Origin: an uncultured Comamonadaceae bacterium
Lineage (GTDB): Bacteria; Pseudomonadota; Gammaproteobacteria; Burkholderiales; Burkholderiaceae
Assembly (NCBI GenBank): GCA_946482115.1
Contig: CAMLQP010000138.1
Location: 1 to 7,568, forward strand
DNA length: 7,568 nt
Direction of reading: 5' to 3'
Part shown: piece after piece, positions 1-6,832 of the stretch
Numbering within the stretch: the stretch's first letter is position 1
How the letters are laid out: each line of letters opens with the position of its first letter
The notes under the pieces: generated by a model
The model's input: the letters and a program-made list of their open reading frames with translations, nothing else
Databases searched by the model: none
What the model was told of the DNA's origin: nothing
Position numbers and translations under genes: made by a program

Positions 1-60
1 CTGGACATGTACAAGATGCGCGAGCCGCTGGAAAAGGCCGGCCTGCGCTACATCGACTGA
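1..60 (+). CDS. C-terminal end of an upstream gene, probably CHA aldolase (RraA-like family), partial
   Basis: Only the last 19 residues and the TGA stop are in the window; frame 1 reads LDMYKMREPLEKAGLRYID. The tail style (a short 'MRE-L-KAGL-Y' end) resembles the C-terminus of 4-carboxy-4-hydroxy-2-oxoadipate (CHA) aldolases of the LigK/PmdF type, from memory of that family. That enzyme would split CHA into pyruvate and oxaloacetate, the last step of the protocatechuate 4,5-cleavage route whose other enzymes lie downstream on the same strand. The coding frame is supported by its position 31 bases before the next start. The product name is an inference from a very short fragment and from context; another pmd-cluster gene is possible. 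Confidence 0.5.
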   Translation: MDMYKMREPLEKAGLRYID

Positions 61-91
61 TTTCACTTTTGTTGTTCCCTAGGTAGTTTTC

Positions 92-1078
92 ATGCGTTTC
101 CCTGTTTCCCTGTCCCGTCGCCTGCTGATCGCTGCCGGCCTGTCCCTTGTCATCGCCGCGCCCACGCTGGCGCAGACCTTCCCGACCAAGCCGGTCCGCA
201 TCATCACGCCGTTCCCGGTGGGCAGCGGCCCCGAAGGCGTGGTGCGCCTGGTGGCCGACAAGCTGGCCAAGCAGTGGGGCCAGCCCGTGCTGGTGGAAAA
301 CAAGCCGGGCGGCAACGGCTTCATCGCCATCGACACCTTCAAGCGCGGCGCCAGCGACGGCCACGACCTGATCCAGCTCGACAACGTCCACCTGTCGGCC
401 TACCCGCACCTGTTCAAGAAGCTGCCCTACGACGCCGCCAAGGATTTCGACGTCGTGCTGCCGCTGTTCAAGACCTACTTCTTCTTCACCACCGCCGCCA
501 ACAGCAAGTACAAGAACGTGGGCGACCTGATCGCCGACGCCAAGGCCAACCCCGGCAAGCTGAACTACGGCTCCTGGTCGGTGGGCAACCCGGTGCACCT
601 GGGCTCGGCGCTGTTCGACACCGTCGCCGGCGTCGACATGCAGCACGTGATCTACAAGGAAACCTCGCAGCTCTACACCGGCGTGGCCACCGGCGAGCTG
701 GCCTATGCCCTGGGCACCAGCGCCACCGCCGGCCCGCTCTACCGCGCTGGCAAGCTCAAGTTCCTGGCCATTGCCGGCCCCTCGCGCCTGCCCGCCTACA
801 AGGACGTGCCCACCGTGGCCGAAGCCGGCGGCCCCGCCAACTTCGAAGTCAGCGGCTGGACCGCGATCGCCGCACCCAGGGGTCTGCCCAAGGCCGTGAC
901 CGACAAGATCCAGCGCGACATCGAGAAGGCCCTGGCCGAGCCCGACATCAAGGAACGTTTCCTGAGCTTCGGCTACGAGTCCTACACGCCGTCGCGCGCC
1001 CAGTTCCAGCAGTACATGGACAGCGAGTCCAAGCGTTTCGCCGCCGTCATCCAGCGTGCCGGCGCCGCGCTGGAGTGA
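92..1078 (+). CDS. Bug/TctC-family tripartite tricarboxylate transporter substrate-binding protein
   Basis: A 328-residue periplasmic solute receptor of usual family length. Residues 1-27 form a clear Sec signal peptide: basic RR at 9-10, a hydrophobic stretch at 11-24 and a cleavage site after PTLA (A27, before Q28). The mature part starts with the typical FPTKPVRIITPFPVG block; the ENKPGGNG motif at 69-76 and the later 'PTVAEAGG' and 'GWTAIAAPRGLP' blocks are standard for Bug receptors. The first ligand loop reads VGSGPEGVVR (43-52), so E48 stands where many members have Asp. Start chosen at ATG 92 because an AGGTAG ribosome site lies at 81-86 and the signal peptide begins there. It sits between the presumed aldolase and PDC hydrolase genes, so its ligand is plausibly an aromatic acid or pathway carboxylate such as protocatechuate or PDC (inference). 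No membrane TctA/TctB partner is visible. Confidence 0.9.
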   Translation: MRFPVSLSRRLLIAAGLSLVIAAPTLAQTFPTKPVRIITPFPVGSGPEGVVRLVADKLAKQWGQPVLVENKPGGNGFIAIDTFKRGASDGHDLIQLDNVHLSAYPHLFKKLPYDAAKDFDVVLPLFKTYFFFTTAANSKYKNVGDLIADAKANPGKLNYGSWSVGNPVHLGSALFDTVAGVDMQHVIYKETSQLYTGVATGELAYALGTSATAGPLYRAGKLKFLAIAGPSRLPAYKDVPTVAEAGGPANFEVSGWTAIAAPRGLPKAVTDKIQRDIEKALAEPDIKERFLSFGYESYTPSRAQFQQYMDSESKRFAAVIQRAGAALE

Positions 1079-1089
1079 TGCCCCAACCC

Positions 1090-1093
1090 GGAG
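1090..1093 (+). promoter_or_regulatory. Ribosome binding site deciding the PDC hydrolase start
   Basis: GGAG lies five bases before ATG 1099. A second in-frame ATG at 1078 overlaps the receptor gene stop (TGATG) but has its GGAG only two bases upstream (1072-1075), too close for normal initiation. This favours 1099; the 1078 start would add seven residues (MPQPGDT). Confidence 0.6.
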
Positions 1094-1098
1094 ACACC

Positions 1099-2031
1099 AT
1101 GAGCAAACCCACCACCGGCGACTTCACCAAGACCCCAGGCTGGCTGGACTGGTACAGCGGCCCGACCCGGCCCACCTTCCAGCTGCCCGCCGGTGCGGTG
1201 GATGCGCACTGCCACGTGTTCGGGCCGGGGGCCGAATTTCCCTACGCGCCCGAGCGCAAGTACACGCCCTGCGATGCCAGCAAGGCCCAGCTGTTCGCGC
1301 TGCGCGATCACCTGGGTTTCTCGCGCAACGTGATCGTGCAGGCCACCTGCCACGGCGCCGACAACCGCGCGCTGGTGGATGCCTGCCTGTCCAGCGGCGG
1401 CAAGGCGCGCGGCGTGGCCACGGTCAAACGCAGCGTGACCGACGAGGAACTGCAGCGCCTGCACGCCGCCGGCGTGCGCGGCGTGCGCTTCAACTTCGTC
1501 AAGCGCCTGGTGGACTTCACGCCCAAGGACGAGCTGATGGAGATTGCCGCGCGCATCGCCAAGCTCGGCTGGCACGTGGTGATCTACTTCGAGGCGGTGG
1601 ACCTGCCCGAGCTGTGGGACTTCTTCACCAGCCTGCCCACCACCGTGGTGGTGGACCACATGGGCCGCCCCGACGTGAGCAAGCCGGTGGACGGCCCCGA
1701 GTTCGCGCTGTTCCTCAAGTTCATGCGCGAGCATGCCAATGTCTGGAGCAAGGTGAGCTGCCCCGAGCGCCTTTCGGTGACCGGACCGCGCGCGCTGGAT
1801 GGCGAGCAGGCCGCCTACCGCGACGTGGTGCCTTTCGCGCGCAAGATCGTGGAGGAATTCCCCGATCGCGTGTTGTGGGGCACCGACTGGCCACACCCCA
1901 ACCTCAAGGACCACATGCCCGACGACGGCCTGCTGGTCGATTTCATCCCGCACATCGCGCCCACGGCCGAGCTGCAGAAGAAGCTCCTCGTGGACAACCC
2001 CATGAAGCTCTATTGGCCCGAGGAGGTCTGA
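1099..2031 (+). CDS. pmdD: 2-pyrone-4,6-dicarboxylate hydrolase (amidohydrolase superfamily)
   Basis: Hydrolyses the lactone 2-pyrone-4,6-dicarboxylate to 4-oxalomesaconate in the cytoplasm, the third step of protocatechuate 4,5-cleavage. It is 310 residues. Visible motifs: DAHCHVFGP at 35-43 (H37 and H39, matching H31/H33 of Sphingobium LigI), GVRGVRFNF at 125-133 (substrate-carboxylate arginine region), VDHMGRPD at 185-192 (H187, LigI H180), and WGTDWPHPN at 260-268 with catalytic D263 (LigI D248). The LigI enzyme is a metal-independent amidohydrolase; residue roles are transferred from it. Start ATG 1099 is set by GGAG at 1090-1093. It begins 20 bases after the receptor stop and ends one base before the next ATG, so it is clearly in the operon. 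Equivalent names are ligI (sphingomonads) and pmdD (Comamonas). Confidence 0.94.
   Translation: MSKPTTGDFTKTPGWLDWYSGPTRPTFQLPAGAVDAHCHVFGPGAEFPYAPERKYTPCDASKAQLFALRDHLGFSRNVIVQATCHGADNRALVDACLSSGGKARGVATVKRSVTDEELQRLHAAGVRGVRFNFVKRLVDFTPKDELMEIAARIAKLGWHVVIYFEAVDLPELWDFFTSLPTTVVVDHMGRPDVSKPVDGPEFALFLKFMREHANVWSKVSCPERLSVTGPRALDGEQAAYRDVVPFARKIVEEFPDRVLWGTDWPHPNLKDHMPDDGLLVDFIPHIAPTAELQKKLLVDNPMKLYWPEEV
2021..2026 (+). promoter_or_regulatory. Strong Shine-Dalgarno for the dioxygenase alpha subunit
   Basis: A perfect AGGAGG sits inside the last codons of the hydrolase gene, six bases before ATG 2033. It is the best ribosome site in the operon and precedes the dioxygenase subunit genes, so high expression and translational coupling to the hydrolase are likely. 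Confidence 0.75.
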
Positions 2032-2032
2032 C

Positions 2033-3326
<1,294 letters not shown>

Positions 3327-3336
3327 GGACCCTCCC

Positions 3337-4290
3337 ATGACCATCAAAGTCGCGCTCGCCGGTGCCGGCGCTTTCGGCATCAAGCACCTGGACGGCATCA
3401 AGAACATCCCCGACGTCGAGGTCGTCTCGCTGATCAGCCGGGACCTGGACAAGACCCGGGAAGTGGCCGACAAGTACGGCATCCCGCACGTCACCACCGA
3501 CCTGGCCGACAGCCTGGCCATCAAAGAGGTGGACGCCGTCATCCTGTGCACGCCCACGCAGATGCATGCCGCCCAGACCAAGGCCTGCCTGCAGGCCGGC
3601 AAGCACGTGCAGGTGGAAATCCCGCTGTGCGACATCCTGAAAGAGGGCGAGGAGGTGGTGGCGCTGCAGAAGGCCACCGGCAAGGTGGCCATGTGCGGCC
3701 ACACCCGCCGCTTCAACCCCAGCCACCAGTTCGTGCACAAGAAAATCAGGGCCGGGGAGTTCAACATCCAGCAGATGGATGTGCAGACCTATTTCTTCCG
3801 CCGCACCAACATGAACGCGCTGGGCCAGCCGAGATCCTGGACCGACCATCTGCTGTGGCACCACGCCGCCCACACGGTGGACCTGTTCGCCTACCAGGCT
3901 GGCAGTCCCATCGTGAAGGCCAACGCCGTTCAGGGGCCTATCCACCCGAACCTGGGCATTGCCATGGACATGAGCATCCAGCTCAAGGCCGCCAACGGCG
4001 CGATCTGCACGCTGAGCCTGTCGTTCAACAACGACGGCCCGCTGGGCACCTTCTTTCGCTACATCGGCGACACGGCCACCTACATCGCCCGCTACGACGA
4101 CCTGTTCAACGGCAAGGACGAGAAGATCGACGTGTCGAAAGTGGACGTGTCCATGAACGGCATCGAACTGCAGGACCGTGAGTTCTTCGCCGCCATACGC
4201 GAAGGCCGCGAGCCCAACGCCAGCGTGGCCCAGGTGCTGCCGTGCTACCAGGTCCTCCACGACCTGGAGCAGCAGCTGAACGCCGGCTGA
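3337..4290 (+). CDS. pmdC: 4-carboxy-2-hydroxymuconate-6-semialdehyde dehydrogenase (Gfo/Idh/MocA family)
   Basis: An NAD(P)-dependent cytoplasmic enzyme of 317 residues that oxidises the cyclic hemiacetal form of CHMS to PDC, linking the dioxygenase to the hydrolase. The N-terminal Rossmann motif is GAGAFG (G9, G11, G14), followed by LISRDLDK for cofactor binding. The usual EKP motif of the superfamily is EIP here (94-96, in HVQVEIPLCD), as I recall for LigC-type enzymes. Strong LigC-like blocks follow: GHTRRFNPSHQ, MDVQTYFFRR, SWTDHLLWHHAAHTVDLFAYQ (H175, H176, H179, D182), LSLSFNNDGPLGTFFRYIGD and MNGIELQDREF. The start is ATG 3337, ten bases after the beta stop, with GAGG overlapping that stop (3325-3328). 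Confidence 0.95.
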   Translation: MTIKVALAGAGAFGIKHLDGIKNIPDVEVVSLISRDLDKTREVADKYGIPHVTTDLADSLAIKEVDAVILCTPTQMHAAQTKACLQAGKHVQVEIPLCDILKEGEEVVALQKATGKVAMCGHTRRFNPSHQFVHKKIRAGEFNIQQMDVQTYFFRRTNMNALGQPRSWTDHLLWHHAAHTVDLFAYQAGSPIVKANAVQGPIHPNLGIAMDMSIQLKAANGAICTLSLSFNNDGPLGTFFRYIGDTATYIARYDDLFNGKDEKIDVSKVDVSMNGIELQDREFFAAIREGREPNASVAQVLPCYQVLHDLEQQLNAG

Positions 4291-4303
4291 TACCCTTGCC
4301 GCC

Positions 4304-4669
4304 ATGCCCCGCCCCATCCTCGACGAAGCGCAGATCCATCCGGCCATCCGTGAGCGCATAGCCCGGCACCGTCAGGATATCGTGCAGGAGGTGATGGCGG
4401 CCGTGGCGGCACACGACGTGGTGGTGGTCGGCATGGCCATCAACCCGTTTCCGCGCCGCGCCCGTGCCGCTCTGGAGGCCGCGGGCATTCCTTACCACTA
4501 TCTGGAATACGGCAGCTATTTCAGCGGCTGGCGTCGGCGCAACGCGCTCAAGCTGTGGACCGGCTGGCCCACCTTTCCGATGGTGTTCGTCAAGGGCATG
4601 CTGGTGGGTGGCGCGGCCGAGGTGAAACAGCTGATCGCTAGCGGCGAACTCAAGACCCTGCTGGCCTGA
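4304..4669 (+). CDS. Glutaredoxin-fold protein lacking all cysteines
   Basis: A 121-residue thioredoxin-fold protein placed 13 bases after pmdC. An N-terminal helix (about 10-36) leads into VVVVGMAINPFPRRARAALEAAGIPY, which lines up with the glutaredoxin strand, CPFC active site and helix 1; later come WPTFPMVFVKG (88-98, with the cis-proline P92) and LVGGAAEVKQLIASGEL (100-116), the usual glutathione-binding C-terminal part. The CPFC site is NPFP (47-50): both cysteines are lost, and no cysteine occurs anywhere. Disulfide or glutathione oxidoreductase activity by the normal mechanism is therefore unlikely. A conserved-looking insert YGSYFSGWRRRNALKLWTG (69-87) replaces the usual middle. No Shine-Dalgarno precedes ATG 4304. 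A role as glutathione-binding, scaffold or regulatory protein is only a guess. Confidence 0.85.
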   Translation: MPRPILDEAQIHPAIRERIARHRQDIVQEVMAAVAAHDVVVVGMAINPFPRRARAALEAAGIPYHYLEYGSYFSGWRRRNALKLWTGWPTFPMVFVKGMLVGGAAEVKQLIASGELKTLLA

Positions 4670-4691
4670 GCCTGGCCACCGGGGCAAGGGG

Positions 4692-4710
4692 TAGGGGCAT
4701 CGCGCCCCTG
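4692..4710 (+). terminator. Short GC hairpin after the glutaredoxin-like gene, possible weak terminator
   Basis: AGGGGC (4693-4698) pairs perfectly with GCCCCT (4704-4709) around a five-base loop, with a possible G-U pair outside. It lies 23 bases after the stop codon. No run of T follows, so intrinsic termination would be weak; it may be chance in GC-rich DNA. Confidence 0.25.
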
Positions 4711-4729
4711 GGTCCCCGCGCGATGGACA

Positions 4730-4748
4730 GCCGCCGCACAATGGCGGC
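4730..4748 (+). promoter_or_regulatory. -10-like box and hairpin abutting the flavin oxidoreductase start
   Basis: CACAAT (4737-4742) matches four of six positions of a sigma-70 -10 box and ends six bases before ATG 4749, which would put the transcript start at or near the ATG (leaderless). The same stretch forms a perfect six-base stem, GCCGCC (4730-4735) with GGCGGC (4743-4748), loop GCACAAT, in any transcript coming from upstream; that would hide the start region. No -35 consensus and no Shine-Dalgarno are seen. Confidence 0.35.
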
Positions 4749-5765
4749 ATGAAAAACCTGCAGAACGTCGCCCTGTCCATGCTGGACCTGGTCGCGGTGC
4801 GCGAAGGCGGCACCGTGGCCGAGGCGCTGAAGATCGCATTGCGCACCGCGCAACATGCCGAAGCGCTGGGCTTCACCCGCTACTGGCTGGCCGAGCACCA
4901 CAACATGAGCGGCATCGCCAGCTCGGCCACCGCCGTGCTGGTGGGGCACATCGCGGGCGGCACGCAGCGCATCCGCGTGGGCTCGGGCGGCGTGATGCTG
5001 CCCAACCACGCGCCGCTGGTGGTGGCCGAGGCCTTCGGCACGCTGGCCGAGCTGTACCCGGGCCGCATCGACCTGGGCCTGGGCCGCGCGCCCGGCACCG
5101 ACCCCATGACCATGCGCGCCCTGCGGCGCGACCGCATCGAGCGCGAGGAGGACTTCCCGCGCGACGTGGCCGAACTGCAGCGCCTGCTGGCGCCCGCGCA
5201 GCCGGGCCAGCGGCTGATCGCCATGCCCGGCGCCGGCACCGAGGTGCCGATCTGGCTGCTGGGCTCCAGCCTGTTCTCGGCCCAGCTCGCGGCCGAGCGC
5301 GGCCTGCCGTACGCCTTTGCCTCGCATTTCGCGCCGCGCCTGCTGCACCAGGCGCTGGAGGTCTACCGGCGCCATTTCAAACCGTCCGCGCAGCTGGAGA
5401 AGCCCTACGCCGTCGTCGGCGTGCCGGTGATCGCGGCGCCCACCGATGCCGAGGCCGAGTTCCTGGCCAGCAGTACCTACCAGCGCGTGCTCAGCATCAT
5501 CACCGGCCAGCGTGGCCGCCTGCAGCCGCCGGTGCCCGATTTCATGTCCGGCCTTGCCGACAACGCCCGCGCCGCCATCAACGATTTCCTGGCCGTGGCC
5601 CAGGTGGGCGGGCCGCAGACGGTGCGCGAGGGCCTGCAGCGGCTGGCCCATGCCACCGAGGCCGATGAGTTCATGATCGTCAGCGACGTGTTCGACCCGG
5701 CGTTGCGGTTGCGGTCGCTGGATATCGTGACGGAGGCGATGCGGCCGACTACTGCAGTGGCCTGA
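4749..5765 (+). CDS. Luciferase-like (LLM) flavin-dependent oxidoreductase, YhbW type
   Basis: A 338-residue TIM-barrel protein of the bacterial luciferase-like family, which uses reduced FMN; substrate unknown. It closely resembles E. coli YhbW in length and blocks: [12 protein letters not shown] (9-20), [14 protein letters not shown] (45-58), [13 protein letters not shown] (78-90), [17 protein letters not shown] (103-119), FPRDVAELQ (136-144), [16 protein letters not shown] (167-182), [12 protein letters not shown] (185-196) and [15 protein letters not shown]. The family has been compared with the MsnO8-like monooxygenases. It starts 79 bases after the cysteine-free glutaredoxin gene and has no clear ribosome site; a -10-like CACAAT just before the ATG suggests its own, leaderless transcript. 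Nothing in the sequence ties it chemically to the protocatechuate route. Confidence 0.92.
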   Translation: MKNLQNVALSMLDLVAVREGGTVAEALKIALRTAQHAEALGFTRYWLAEHHNMSGIASSATAVLVGHIAGGTQRIRVGSGGVMLPNHAPLVVAEAFGTLAELYPGRIDLGLGRAPGTDPMTMRALRRDRIEREEDFPRDVAELQRLLAPAQPGQRLIAMPGAGTEVPIWLLGSSLFSAQLAAERGLPYAFASHFAPRLLHQALEVYRRHFKPSAQLEKPYAVVGVPVIAAPTDAEAEFLASSTYQRVLSIITGQRGRLQPPVPDFMSGLADNARAAINDFLAVAQVGGPQTVREGLQRLAHATEADEFMIVSDVFDPALRLRSLDIVTEAMRPTTAVA

Positions 5766-5784
5766 GTTTTCCCAGCATCGCTTC

Positions 5785-5882
5785 GCTCGCGGACGCGGGG
5801 TGGCTGGCGCAGCGACTGTCCCCCGCCGGCTTTGCCGGCTCCTCCTTGATGTCGCTGCGCCAGCCACCCCACGCCCGAGAGC
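5785..5882 (-). repeat. Structured repeat A: long palindrome with conserved core (inverse orientation)
   Basis: The arms 5797-5816 and 5851-5870 are perfect 20-base reverse complements; extending to 5785 and 5882 gives 32-base arms with three mismatches. Between them (5817-5850), read on the minus strand, come ATCAAGGAGGA, a small hairpin GCCGGC-AAA-GCCGGC, and GGGGGACA. The minus-strand core therefore holds AAGGAGGA, a full anti-16S Shine-Dalgarno match, but no start codon follows at a usable distance. No T-run follows the stem on either strand, so it is not a classical terminator, although it lies between convergent genes and could block RNA decay or read-through. It shares its core with repeat B, which lies in the opposite orientation. 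Confidence 0.88.
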
Positions 5883-5929
5883 AACCCATACGGCTGGCGT
5901 GCCAACGGTGGTGCACCGGCATCTCGTCA
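5883..5929. other. Spacer between the two structured repeats
   Basis: Forty-seven bases without a credible reading frame. Small dyads are present: TGGC-GT-GCCA (5895-5904) and CGGTG-GTG-CACCG (5906-5918). No promoter or T-run is evident. Confidence 0.4.
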
Positions 5930-6022
5930 GATCGGGGCGCCTGGTGCCCTGTGCAGCGGCATAAAGGAGGAGGCCGAAGGCCGGGAGACAGCCGCGGAAC
6001 AGGGCACCCGGGCTCCTCGATC
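5930..6022 (+). repeat. Structured repeat B: second palindromic element with the same core
   Basis: Left arm 5930-5960 pairs with right arm 5991-6022 over about 32 bases with five mismatches and one single-base bulge; the best part is GGTGCCCTGT against ACAGGGCACC. The core (5961-5990) reads ATAAAGGAGGA, an inner hairpin GGCC-GAA-GGCC, then GGGAGACA. The first core segment matches repeat A at 10 of 11 bases and the last at 7 of 8, while the inner hairpin differs from A on both sides of its stem. Apart from a shared GCAGCG(A/G)C next to the core, the outer arms do not resemble those of A. Its right end lies 20 bases from the serB stop. Confidence 0.8.
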
Positions 6023-6042
6023 CCGCGAGGTATGACCAGCCG

Positions 6043-6783
6043 CTAAGCCCGAACAACCTCCAACAACCGGTCCAGCCCGCCCTCGTTGATGGCCACCATG
6101 GCTTGCTCGCGCACGGCGGGTTTGGCGTGGTACGCCACCGACAGACCCGCAACGCCCATCATGGGCAGGTCGTTGGCGCCGTCGCCCATGGCGATGCACT
6201 GCGAGGGCTCGATGCCCAGCAGCGAGGCCACCTCCAGCAGCGTGCGGCGTTTTTCGGCGCCGTCGCAGATGTCGCCCCAGGGCTGGTCTACCAGCCGGCC
6301 GGTGAGCTGGCCGCAGTTGGGGCCGCTTTCCACCTCCAGCACGTTGGCGCGGGTGAAATCCAGCCCCAGGCGCGGGCGCAGGCGTTCGGTGAAGAAGGTG
6401 AAGCCGCCCGAGACCAGCAGCACCTTCAGGCCGGCGGCCTTGCAGGCGGCGATCAGCTCGGCCGCGCCGGGGTTGATGCGCAGGCGCTCGACGTAGACCT
6501 GCTCGATGTCGGCCATGGTGACGCCGCGAAGCAGCGCCACGCGGCGGCGCAGGCTGTCCTTGTAGTCGGTGATCTCGCCGCGCATGGCGGCTTCGGTGAT
6601 GGCCGCCACCTCGGCTTTGCGTCCCACCGCATCCGCGATCTCGTCCACGCATTCGATGTTGATCAGCGTGGAGTCCATGTCGAAGGCGATCAGCTTGAAG
6701 TCGCCGAGCCTGAGTGGCGGCGTGAAACCCCGGACCACGAGGCCGGGCGACGGTTCGGTGGGGGGGGAGGGCGCATGCGTCAT
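6043..6783 (-). CDS. serB: Phosphoserine phosphatase
   Basis: A HAD-superfamily enzyme of 246 residues that removes phosphate from O-phosphoserine, the last step of serine synthesis from 3-phosphoglycerate. All HAD motifs are seen: AFDMDSTL (33-40) with nucleophile D35 and acid D37, VSGGFTFF (124-131) for motif II, K178 in the AEKRRTLLE stretch, and MGDGANDLPMM (199-209) with D201 and D205 for Mg2+. INIECVDEIAD (41-51) is the typical SerB cap entry. It lacks the long ACT-like N-terminal region of E. coli SerB, as I recall for many betaproteobacterial forms. Start ATG 6783 has no Shine-Dalgarno. Residues 2-14 are rich in Pro and Ser and poorly conserved in appearance, so GTG 6738 (V16) is an alternative start. 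An eight-C tract (coding strand) lies in this N-terminal part. Confidence 0.95.
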   Translation of the reverse strand: MTHAPSPPTEPSPGLVVRGFTPPLRLGDFKLIAFDMDSTLINIECVDEIADAVGRKAEVAAITEAAMRGEITDYKDSLRRRVALLRGVTMADIEQVYVERLRINPGAAELIAACKAAGLKVLLVSGGFTFFTERLRPRLGLDFTRANVLEVESGPNCGQLTGRLVDQPWGDICDGAEKRRTLLEVASLLGIEPSQCIAMGDGANDLPMMGVAGLSVAYHAKPAVREQAMVAINEGGLDRLLEVVRA

Positions 6784-6790
6784 GGCAGGA

Positions 6791-6796
6791 ATTATC
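6791..6796 (-). promoter_or_regulatory. Possible -10 box of serB (leaderless-type)
   Basis: On the minus strand GATAAT (five of six to TATAAT) ends seven bases before the serB ATG at 6783. That spacing would place the transcript start at about the start codon, in keeping with the absence of a ribosome site. No -35 consensus is seen about 17 bases upstream. Confidence 0.35.
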
Positions 6797-6832
6797 GGCG
6801 CTGCGCCACCCGGCCCCCGACCGGACGGGCAC

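Noticed and set aside
274..1098. N-terminal extension of the PDC hydrolase frame back through the receptor gene
   Set aside because: The upstream part is Arg/Gln-rich out-of-frame reading of the receptor; family similarity begins only after ATG 1099, which has its own ribosome site.
5961..5990. Intrinsic terminator for the flavin oxidoreductase or serB
   Set aside because: The inner hairpins are followed by GC-rich sequence with no T-run on either strand.
5785..6022. Insertion sequence or MITE with terminal inverted repeats
   Set aside because: The arms of the two elements differ from each other, there is no transposase and no clear target-site duplication; conserved core with variable stems fits a structured repeat better. 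A REP-like origin remains possible.
5846..6046. 66-codon plus-strand frame through the intergenic repeats
   Set aside because: It covers an arm of repeat A and all of repeat B, has no domain, and the sequence is explained by palindromic structure.
4650..6152. 500-codon open frame on the minus strand across the flavin oxidoreductase and the intergenic repeats
   Set aside because: It is a mirror of the third-position GC bias of the real gene, has low-complexity composition and runs through both structured repeats.
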